23,126 nucleotides of DNA from Streptomyces sp. NRRL F-4489. Its GTDB lineage: Bacteria > Actinomycetota > Actinomycetes > Streptomycetales > Streptomycetaceae. The position numbers and the translations under genes were made by a program. Of the stretch, positions 1-6,650 are shown one piece after another; the stretch's first letter is position 1, and each line of letters opens with the position of its first letter. The stretch spans positions 1 through 23,126 of the forward strand of contig NZ_LLZI01000291.1 of NCBI RefSeq assembly GCF_001509485.1, in the 5' to 3' direction. The notes under the pieces were generated by a model. The model was not told the origin of the DNA. It worked only from the letters and a program-made list of their open reading frames with translations, and made no database searches.

Positions 1-33
1 TCCCGGGGCGGCGGTCCGTGGGGGCGGGCGGGG

Positions 34-1599
34 TCAGCATGCCGCGCCCGGTATGCCGTGGGAGTCGTGCGAGTTGTGGGAGTTGTGGGAGTTGCGGGAG
101 TCGTGGGAGGGGGCCGGGGCCGTGGGCCGGGCCATTGGGCAACGGGGCGGCGGCGCGGGGTCCGTCCCGTAGGCCACCGGCAAGTGGTTCACTCCCCGGG
201 TCAGCACCGCCGGGATCCACTGGAGCTCGTCCTCCGGGACGGCCAGGTGGAGACCGGGCAGCCGCCGCACCAGGGTGCCCAGCGCGATCTGGAGTTCGAT
301 ACGGGCCAGCGCCGCCCCCGGGCAGAAGTGGATGCCCTGGCCGAACGCGAGATGCGGGTTGGGGGAGCGGTCGAAGTCGAGCGCGTCGGGGTCGGCGAAC
401 CGCCGCGGATCGCGGTTGGCGGCGCACAGCGACACGATCACCGAGTCGCCGGCCGGGATCCGGGTCCCGTGCAGATCGCTGTCCTCGGCGAAGAACCGCC
501 ACGTCGTCAGCTCGAACGCCGCGTCGTGGCGCAGCAGTTCCTCCACCGCGCGCGGCAGCAGCTCCGGGCGGGCCGCCAGCTCGGCGAGCCGGTCCGGGTG
601 GCGCAGCAGGGTGATCGCCGCCGTGGTGATCTGGTTGGTGACCGGCTCCTGCCCGGCGACCAGCAGCTGGAAGATCATCGAATCCAGCTCCTCCGGCGTC
701 AGCTCGCCGGCGTCCCGGGCGGCCACCAGACGGGACAGCAGGTCCTCGCCCGGTAGCCGGCGTTTGTGGACGACCAGGTCGGCGATGTACTGCTGGAGCC
801 CGCGCAGCCGCGCCTCGTACGCCGGACGGCCCGGGTCCTCGGGCCCGACCGGCTGCACCACCTTCCCCCAGTCCCGGTCGAAGCGCACCGCGAACTCCGC
901 GGGCAGCCCGATCACTTCGGCCAGCACCCGGAACGGGAAGTGGGCGGCGAAGTCCGCCACGAGATCGGCCCGGCCGGCGCCCGGGAAGCGGTCCACCAGC
1001 GCGTCGGCCATCTCCTGGAAGCGCGGGCGCAGCGCCTCGACGCGCTGTGGCGCGAAGGCATCGGTGATCATCCGGCGCATCGCGGTGTGCCGGGGCGGAT
1101 CCTGGTGCAGCAGATGGACCTGGAGCTGGGAGTGCTGCGGCTCCGGCATGATCGACGCCCGCGCCCGCCAGGCCGCGTTACCGCGCGAATGGTGCTTCCC
1201 GAGGCGCGGGTCGGTCAGCGCCTGCTGCGCCGCGTCGTACCCGGTGACGAGCCAGGCCCGTACACCACTGGGGAAGCGGACGCGGTGAACGGGCCCGCGT
1301 TCCCGCAGCTCGGCATACAGGGGGTAGGGGTCGCGCTTGTACTCCGGCCCGTACAGCTCCACCAGGGGAACTGGGTCCTCGCTGTCTATCGGGTCCGCGA
1401 CGGCTATCGGGTCATCGATGTCTATCGGGTCGTCGAGTTCTCTCGGGTCGTCGGAGTTTCTCAGGCCATGGGGGGCTTTCGGTGCGTCCGGGACTCTCGG
1501 GTCCACGGTGGCGGCGTCGTGATCTCCAAGGTGTTTCCGGTCAGTTGAGGCCGGGGCGTGCGTCCGGACGGCGGTGTCCGGTGAACCGTTGGGCTTCAC
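34..1599 (-). CDS. Cytochrome P450 with repeat-bearing N- and C-terminal tails
   Basis: Heme monooxygenase, 521 residues; bacterial P450s are usually about 400. The core runs from about residue 78 to 490. Seen: the heme loop FGQGIHFCPG with the thiolate Cys426, an EXXR motif (ELLR, near residue 356), and an I-helix reading AGQEPVTNQ (Glu318-Pro319). The usual acid-Thr pair of the I-helix is therefore Glu-Pro. The N-terminal 75 residues are Asp/Pro-rich with a hexapeptide repeat of type DDPIDI, and the C-terminus ends in Ser-His-Asn triplets; neither belongs to the P450 fold. The GTG start is chosen because a strong AAGGAG lies 5 nt upstream. The gene lies 178 bp downstream of the asparagine synthetase on the same strand, probably as one transcript, with no ferredoxin gene beside it. 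Substrate unknown. Family assignment is firm; the joint pathway role is inference. Confidence 0.93.
   Translation of the reverse strand: MKPNGSPDTAVRTHAPASTDRKHLGDHDAATVDPRVPDAPKAPHGLRNSDDPRELDDPIDIDDPIAVADPIDSEDPVPLVELYGPEYKRDPYPLYAELRERGPVHRVRFPSGVRAWLVTGYDAAQQALTDPRLGKHHSRGNAAWRARASIMPEPQHSQLQVHLLHQDPPRHTAMRRMITDAFAPQRVEALRPRFQEMADALVDRFPGAGRADLVADFAAHFPFRVLAEVIGLPAEFAVRFDRDWGKVVQPVGPEDPGRPAYEARLRGLQQYIADLVVHKRRLPGEDLLSRLVAARDAGELTPEELDSMIFQLLVAGQEPVTNQITTAAITLLRHPDRLAELAARPELLPRAVEELLRHDAAFELTTWRFFAEDSDLHGTRIPAGDSVIVSLCAANRDPRRFADPDALDFDRSPNPHLAFGQGIHFCPGAALARIELQIALGTLVRRLPGLHLAVPEDELQWIPAVLTRGVNHLPVAYGTDPAPPPRCPMARPTAPAPSHDSRNSHNSHNSHDSHGIPGAAC
55..108. repeat. 9-bp tandem array coding the P450 C-terminal tail
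   Basis: Six consecutive 9-bp units of consensus GTTGTGGGA on the plus strand, with no length change. On the coding (minus) strand they give Ser-His-Asn/Asp triplets at the end of the P450, past the folded domain. Because the unit is a multiple of three, copy-number change would keep the reading frame. Confidence 0.85.
1384..1455. repeat. 18-bp tandem array coding Asp-Pro hexapeptides in the P450 N-terminus
   Basis: Four contiguous 18-bp units (plus-strand consensus GTCTATCGGGTCGTCGAG) encode, on the minus strand, hexapeptides of the kind DDPREL, DDPIDI, DDPIAV and ADPIDS. A weaker fifth unit precedes the P450 core. The segment is acidic and probably disordered. Confidence 0.85.
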
Positions 1600-1604
1600 G
1601 TCGT

Positions 1605-1610
1605 CTCCTT
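1605..1610 (-). promoter_or_regulatory. Ribosome binding site fixing the P450 GTG start
   Basis: AAGGAG on the minus strand, 5 nt before the GTG at 1599. It is a near-ideal Shine-Dalgarno match. It supports translation of the unusual Asp/Pro-rich N-terminus rather than a start nearer the P450 core. Confidence 0.75.
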
Positions 1611-1684
1611 CAGGAGGGATGGGCGGTGTGGTGTGGCGTGGTGTGGAGGTGAGGTGTGGGTAGTTGAGGGCAGGGGGAGCGAGG

Positions 1685-1770
1685 GCCGGTTCGCGGGCCG
1701 GTTCGCGGGCTGGCTCATGGACCGACTGACGGGTCGGCTCATGGGGGCCGGTTCACGGGCCGGTTCATGG
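1685..1770. repeat. 12-bp tandem array between asnB and the P450 gene
   Basis: Seven 12-bp units related to GCCGGTTCGCGG or GCCGGTTCATGG, with a 2-nt interruption at 1745-1746. The array fills about half of the 178-bp gap between the asparagine synthetase stop and the P450 start. A 48-codon minus-strand frame (1596-1742) runs through it and overlaps the P450 start as GTGA, but has no clear ribosome binding site. Confidence 0.8.
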
Positions 1771-1777
1771 ACCGGGC

Positions 1778-3733
1778 TCACACCGTGATCTCCGGCCGGT
1801 ACCGTTCGAGCCACAGCGCGAGGTCCACCACCCGTTCCAGCCGCAGCCGGTGCCCCCACTCCAGCCGCTCCGGCTCGGTCTTCAGGACGGACCCGATGAC
1901 CCGCGCGTCGACCAGATCCCGCACCCGCCCGCCGGCCGCGTCCAGCGCCTCCCGCGCGAGTTTCTGCAACCCGCGGTTGTAGTCGGGGTGGTGGGTGGCC
2001 GGATAGTGGTTCTTCGCCCGCCACAGCACGGACCGCGGCGCGAGCCCGGTGCCCACGGCCCGCAGCAGGCTCTTCTCCCGGCCGTCGTGGCACTGCAGCT
2101 CCCACGGCGCGTTGAACGCGTACTCGACCAGACGGTGATCGCAGTACGGCACCCGCACCTCAAGGCCCTGCGCCATGCTGAGCCGGTCCTTGCGGTGCAG
2201 CAGCTGCCGCAGCCACCGGGTCAGCGACAGATGCTGCATCTCCCGCTGCCGGCGCCGCGCCGGGCCCTCGCCGTCCAGGTGCGGTACGGCGGCCAGCGCC
2301 GTGCGGTAGGTGTCGCGCTGGAACTCGCCGATGCGCAGCGTCCCGGCCACGTCCGGATGGAGCGGTACGGCCGCCTCGTCGCTGGTCACCAGCAGCCAGG
2401 GGAAGGCCGGCGCGGCCAGCGCCGCGGGGCTGTGGAACCACGGATAGCCCCCGAACACCTCGTCCGCGGCCTCCCCCGACACCGCCACCGTCGAATGCTC
2501 CTTGATCCGGCCGAACAGCAGGTAGAGCGAGGTGTCCATATCGCCGACGCCGATCGGCGAGTCCCGGGCGGCGACCACCGCCGCGCGGTGCCCGGGGTCC
2601 AGCAGCGCCTGCGGATCCAGGACGACGGTCCGGTGCTCGGTGCCGATGTGCGCGCCCGCCTCCACCGCGTACGGCGCGTCGTGCCCGGTACGCAGCACAT
2701 CGCCGGTGAAACGCTCCGCCTGGTCGCTGTAGTCCACCGCGTACGACCGCAGCCGCGCCCCGGCCCCGTCCCGCGCCCGGAGTTCGTCCGCGAGCAACGC
2801 CGTGACGACGGTGGAATCGAGGCCACCGGAGAGCAGGCTGCACAGCGGAACATCGGCCTCCAGCTGGGAGCGGACGGCGTACTCCAGGCGGTGGCGGACC
2901 TCCTCGGTGGCCGCCGCGAAGTCGTCGTCGCCGTGCGGGCGGGCCGTCAGCTGCCAGTAGCAGCGCTCGGTCAGCCCGTCGCGGTCGAACTCCAGCAGCC
3001 CGCCCGGCGGCACCTCCCGTACGCCCGCCCACAGCGTCGCCCCCGTCCCGAACACCAGGCCGTACGCCTCCCGCAACCCCTGCGCGTCCACCCGCGGCGC
3101 GCAATCGGGGTGCGCGAACAGGGCCTTGGGCTCCGAGCCGAAGACCAGCCCGCCGTCCGGCGTCCGCGCGTAGTACAGCGGTTTGACGCCCATCCGGTCG
3201 CGTACGAGCAGCAGCCGCCGGGCATCCGCGTCCCACACGGCGAACGCGTACATGCCGGTCAGCCGCCCGGCCAGCCCGGCGCCCCACTCCTGGTAGGCGC
3301 GCAGTACCACCTCGGTGTCGCTCCGGGTACGGAACTCGTGGCCGCGGCCGCGCAGTTCGGCACGCAGCTCGTGGTGGTTGTAGACCTCGCCGCTGTAGGT
3401 GAGGACGATCTGGCCGGGGGTGTTGGTGCTGGTGGTGCTGGTGGGGCTGTGGTCGTGGGCGAGGGTGGAGGTGGCGGAGGCTTGGGGGCGCCCCAGGGGC
3501 ACGGGTACCGGTCTGCCGTCCCTTATTCCTCCTGCGGACGCCGTCATGGGCTGCGCCCCGCCGTCCGGATCGATGACGGCCAGCCGCCGGTGCCCGATCG
3601 CCGCGTGCGGGCCGAGCCAGATGCCCGAGGCGTCGGGCCCGCGAGCGGCCAGCGCGTCGGTCATCCGCTCAATGACGCGGGGCCGCTGCCCCGGTTCCTC
3701 GCCGAACGAGATCCATCCGGTGATACCGCACAT
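1778..3733 (-). CDS. asnB: Asparagine synthetase B family, glutamine-hydrolysing
   Basis: Class II glutamine amidotransferase fused to an ATP-dependent synthetase. Members take ammonia from glutamine and amidate an adenylated carboxylate, classically aspartate. Seen: ATG then Cys2 (MCGITGW), the N-terminal nucleophile; RGPDASG and GHRRLAVID in the glutaminase domain; SGEVYNHHEL; the PP-loop SGGLDST at residues 302-308; SGEAADEVFGGY; and a C-terminus LALWLERYRPEI that I recall as typical of Streptomyces AsnB paralogues. At 651 residues it is about 35-40 longer than those. The excess is a low-complexity Ser/Thr/Pro segment near residues 70-108, just before the SGEVYN strand. It lies directly upstream of a P450, so it may serve a biosynthetic tailoring pathway rather than primary metabolism (inference). 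A purine-rich AAAGG lies upstream of the ATG. Confidence 0.94.
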   Translation of the reverse strand: MCGITGWISFGEEPGQRPRVIERMTDALAARGPDASGIWLGPHAAIGHRRLAVIDPDGGAQPMTASAGGIRDGRPVPVPLGRPQASATSTLAHDHSPTSTTSTNTPGQIVLTYSGEVYNHHELRAELRGRGHEFRTRSDTEVVLRAYQEWGAGLAGRLTGMYAFAVWDADARRLLLVRDRMGVKPLYYARTPDGGLVFGSEPKALFAHPDCAPRVDAQGLREAYGLVFGTGATLWAGVREVPPGGLLEFDRDGLTERCYWQLTARPHGDDDFAAATEEVRHRLEYAVRSQLEADVPLCSLLSGGLDSTVVTALLADELRARDGAGARLRSYAVDYSDQAERFTGDVLRTGHDAPYAVEAGAHIGTEHRTVVLDPQALLDPGHRAAVVAARDSPIGVGDMDTSLYLLFGRIKEHSTVAVSGEAADEVFGGYPWFHSPAALAAPAFPWLLVTSDEAAVPLHPDVAGTLRIGEFQRDTYRTALAAVPHLDGEGPARRRQREMQHLSLTRWLRQLLHRKDRLSMAQGLEVRVPYCDHRLVEYAFNAPWELQCHDGREKSLLRAVGTGLAPRSVLWRAKNHYPATHHPDYNRGLQKLAREALDAAGGRVRDLVDARVIGSVLKTEPERLEWGHRLRLERVVDLALWLERYRPEITV

Positions 3734-4198
3734 CTACGGCCTGCCTTTCGGGCGGAGGGGTGGGGTTGGGTGGTGGGGGGGTTCGCGTTACGCGAATGAG
3801 GCGGCGAGCGAGGCGAGTTGGAGGAACGAGCGGGGCAGGGACGGTGCGGGCATCGGCTTCGGGCTTCGGGGGCCTGTGGTCCTGGTCCGTGCAACTTGGG
3901 GTCTCGTCGGGGACCAGGTCGAGGCCCAACTCCTGGGCGGCGAGCGGTACCTGGCCGAGTCCGGGAACGGAAACCTGATCAGGACCGGGGCCGGGGCGCC
4001 GAGCCCGGGGGAGTGGCCAGGAACAGGACCGTGATCCGTACCTTGCGCCGACCGCCGGCCGGACGCTGCCCAAGCCATTACGGTGGCCCATGCCGCCCCC
4101 GGCCGTGGCCGAGGGCCGCTCCGGTGGCCGAGGCCAAGCCGTGCCCGGGCCCGCTTGGGCGCCCGAGACCGAGACCGAGACCGAGCCGCGCCCGTCGC
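3734..4198. other. 465-bp gene-free stretch between asnB and the MFS gene
   Basis: No frame here looks like a protein: the long open frames are Arg/Pro/Gly-rich, of the kind G/C-rich noncoding DNA produces. It holds a short GAGACC/GAGACCGA microsatellite near 4165-4184 just beyond the MFS stop. It should contain the asnB promoter, which I cannot place with confidence. A 21-codon minus-strand frame (3788-3853) has no supporting signal. Confidence 0.6.
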
Positions 4199-5779
4199 TC
4201 AAGGCGCAGCTCGCGGCGGCGGTGACGTCGGCGGCGGAGAGGCTATGACCTCCGACGACTCCGGCCCCGGCTCAGGCTCTGGCGCCGATGCCGATGCCGA
4301 TGCCGCAGCCGAACCAGGAGCCGTAGCCGTAGCCGAACCAGGCGTCGGAGCGGGCGCGGAAGCAGGGGGTTCCGGTACAGCAGGCACGGAAACAGGTACC
4401 GGAACCGGTACCTCCGTCCTCGCCGCCCCGGGGGCTCCCGCCCCCCGCCGCCCCCCTGGCCACCGGCCCAGCAGCAAGAGCGCCCCCAGCAACGCCGCCC
4501 CGGCCGCCAGTGCCTGTCCCGTACGCAGTCCGGCCAGACTCCCCAAGGCACTGCCCGCCGCCGGGCCCAGGGTGAACCCGGCACTCCGCGCGAGCTGCAC
4601 CGTCGAACCGGCGGTGGCCATCCGTTCCGGCCCCGCCGCATTCATCACCATCAGCTGGACGGGCCCGCCGTACAGGCCCATCCCGAGCCCCGCCACCGCC
4701 AGCCGCCAGCTCACCTGGAGCGGTGGCCAGGCACCCGCGGCGGCGAGCAGGCCGAAGCCGACCGTGACCAGCGCCGCGCCGGTCACGGCTATCGGCCTGG
4801 CACCGAAGCGGTCGGCGAGCCGGCCGCCGACCGGACCGGCCACGGCCATGGCGGCGGGGAAGGCGAGCAGGGCCAGCCCGGTGGCCGACGCCGAGACGCC
4901 CTCCGCGCGCTGGAGGTGGATCGCCAGCAGGAAGTGGACCGCGGCGAACGCGGCGGCCAGGAGGAGCACCGCACCATGGGCCCCGCCCGTACCCGCCTCC
5001 CGCAACGCCGCACGGACCCGCCGCCCGCCCGCGCCCCGCGCCCACCACACGCCCGGTATCAGCGCGAGCCCGCACAGCACCGGGGCGGCACCGCCGGCCC
5101 AGCCGCCCTCCGCGAACGTCAGGCCGAGCAGCAGGGCCGCCACCGCCGTACCGACCAGCGCCGCGTCCCGGAACTCCGCCCGGCCGGGCGCCGGCAGCCG
5201 GCCGCCGGGAGCCAGCCCGCGCCGGGCCAGCCACCACGCGACCGCACACAGCGGCAGCTTCACCAGCAGGACCGCGCGCCAGCCCCAGTGGTCCAGCAGC
5301 ACGCCGCCCAGCGCCGGCCCGGTGACGGCCCCGAGCGGTCCCAGCGTGGCCGGCACGCTCATCGCCCGCCCGCGCCGTTCCGGGCGTACGGAACGCGCCG
5401 CCAGCATCGGCATCAGTACGAACAGCGCCGCCGCGCACGCTCCTTGGCACAGCCGCGCCGTGATCAGCACGGCGGCGGCCGGGGCAGCGGCGGCGGCCGC
5501 CCCGCACAAACCGAATCCGGCCAGTGCGCCGAGCACCACCGGCCGCAGCGGCGCCCGGTCGAGCCACCGCCCGGCCGGCAGCAGCAGGGCGACCACCGGC
5601 AACTGGTAGCCCAGCACCGCCCATTGCGCGACGGATACGGGGACGCCGAACCCGGACGCGATGCCGGGCACCGCCACCGTCACCACGCTCATATCGAACA
5701 TGGCCAGGAACGAGCAGATCCCGGCGACGGCCACCAGGTCCCACCGCTCCTCGTGCGCCCGCGCCAGGTCCCGTGGCAT
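4199..5779 (-). CDS. MFS transporter, DHA2/EmrB-QacA-type drug efflux
   Basis: Integral membrane proton-coupled exporter, 526 residues. Seen: many hydrophobic helices from residue 12 to about 455; the helix-1 region FLAMFDMSVVTVAVPGI with the acid typical of DHA2 proteins; GRWLDR between helices 2 and 3; and the antiporter motif C region GPALGGVLLDHWGWRAV. The 14-helix DHA2 subgroup fits best. After about residue 455 comes a 70-residue tail of Pro/Val, Ala/Ser and Glu/Pro repeats with no membrane segment, which is atypical. The ATG at 5779 is chosen because GAGGAGAGG lies about 8 nt upstream; a longer frame to 5920 has no such signal. It diverges from the copper operon across 259 bp. The substrate cannot be told; export of a product of the adjacent asnB-P450 pair is possible. 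Confidence 0.9.
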   Translation of the reverse strand: MPRDLARAHEERWDLVAVAGICSFLAMFDMSVVTVAVPGIASGFGVPVSVAQWAVLGYQLPVVALLLPAGRWLDRAPLRPVVLGALAGFGLCGAAAAAAPAAAVLITARLCQGACAAALFVLMPMLAARSVRPERRGRAMSVPATLGPLGAVTGPALGGVLLDHWGWRAVLLVKLPLCAVAWWLARRGLAPGGRLPAPGRAEFRDAALVGTAVAALLLGLTFAEGGWAGGAAPVLCGLALIPGVWWARGAGGRRVRAALREAGTGGAHGAVLLLAAAFAAVHFLLAIHLQRAEGVSASATGLALLAFPAAMAVAGPVGGRLADRFGARPIAVTGAALVTVGFGLLAAAGAWPPLQVSWRLAVAGLGMGLYGGPVQLMVMNAAGPERMATAGSTVQLARSAGFTLGPAAGSALGSLAGLRTGQALAAGAALLGALLLLGRWPGGRRGAGAPGAARTEVPVPVPVSVPAVPEPPASAPAPTPGSATATAPGSAAASASASAPEPEPGPESSEVIASPPPTSPPPRAAP

Positions 5780-6038
5780 CAGCCATTCCTCTCCTCGGCA
5801 CACCGCACCCGTCCGGCACGGTGTCTCAGAGGTCGGGCGAACCACGGCCGCAGTTCCCGCCGAGCCGCGAGATTTTTCCGCACGGCAGGCGCACACGGCG
5901 CCGAAGTAGGCCCCGGGCAAACCCAGTTAGTCGGCCCGCGACCGCACCCGGTTCCACCGGACGGACAGGACAAACCTCACGCGCCGAACGGCCCCCGATC
6001 GGCCTTTCACCCCCTTTCCCACCTGCCACGATGACGCG

Positions 6039-6650
6039 ATGACCACCCCCGCGATCTCCGCTTCCCCGCCCGAACGCGCAGCGCGCCCCCGGACCTCGGT
6101 CCCCCTCCTCCCACTCCGGCGACTGCTGCCGGCCCGCCCGGTCCTCGGCTTCGTCGCACTCCTGGCCGTGCTGTTCGCCCTCTCGTACGCGGTGGGCCGC
6201 GCGGCCGGCCCGGTCGCCCCCGGTCTCCACCCCGCCGACCGCCCCCACCCCGGCACCGGCGAACGCCCCACCACCGGCGACACCGGCGACATGCCCGGCA
6301 CGAACGAGATGGACGGCATGGGCCCGATGGGCGGCATGGAAGTGGTGAACAGCAAGGAAGTGCTGAGCAGCAAGGAAGTGCTGAGCGGCAAGGAAGCGGT
6401 GAGCAGCAAGGAAGCGGTGAGCAGCAAGGAGCTGACGGACGGCATGCATGCGTCGAGCGGCATGCGTGTGATGGACGGGACGAACGGGCCGTCCGGCACC
6501 GACGCCTTGGGCGCCCCGCGAACCCCCACCCCCACCACCGACACACCACGCGCCGCGGCCTCGCCCTCGGTCCTCTCCGCCCTGGCCCCAGCTCCGGCCC
6601 AGGCCCAGGCCCCGGCCCAGGGCTCCGCGACACAAGGAGTACGGCGTTGA
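6039..6650 (+). CDS. Membrane-anchored copper-operon protein with Met motif and SKE repeats
   Basis: 203 residues, no family recognised. Seen: a basic Pro-rich N-terminus; one hydrophobic segment near residues 36-52 (VLGFVALLAVLFALSYAVG) that could anchor it in the membrane; a Met-rich patch MDGMGPMGGME near residues 91-101; five hexapeptides of type EVLSSK; then a Pro/Ala/Gln tail. Met-rich patches bind Cu(I) in several known copper proteins, so a copper-handling role beside the ATPase is plausible inference. Its stop overlaps the TTG start of copA (TTGA), so the two are probably translationally coupled. The start is uncertain, with no clear Shine-Dalgarno before this ATG. Coding is supported by the coupling and the frame-preserving repeats. 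Confidence 0.7.
   Translation: MTTPAISASPPERAARPRTSVPLLPLRRLLPARPVLGFVALLAVLFALSYAVGRAAGPVAPGLHPADRPHPGTGERPTTGDTGDMPGTNEMDGMGPMGGMEVVNSKEVLSSKEVLSGKEAVSSKEAVSSKELTDGMHASSGMRVMDGTNGPSGTDALGAPRTPTPTTDTPRAAASPSVLSALAPAPAQAQAPAQGSATQGVRR
6339..6428. repeat. 18-bp tandem array (five units) coding a lysine hexapeptide
   Basis: Five contiguous 18-bp units of type GAAGTGCTGAGCAGCAAG. They encode EVVNSK, EVLSSK, EVLSGK, EAVSSK and EAVSSK. Neighbouring units differ by one to three bases, so duplication looks recent. Confidence 0.9.

Noticed and set aside
3788..3853. A 21-codon minus-strand frame upstream of asnB, considered as a RiPP or leader peptide because lasso cyclases resemble AsnB.
   Set aside because: The asnB product keeps Cys2 and full asparagine synthetase motifs; no RiPP protease or recognition protein is present, and the frame lacks a ribosome binding site.
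5780..6038. A CsoR-type operator and promoter between the MFS gene and the copper operon.
   Set aside because: I searched by eye for the C-rich palindrome and for -10/-35 pairs and found no convincing match.
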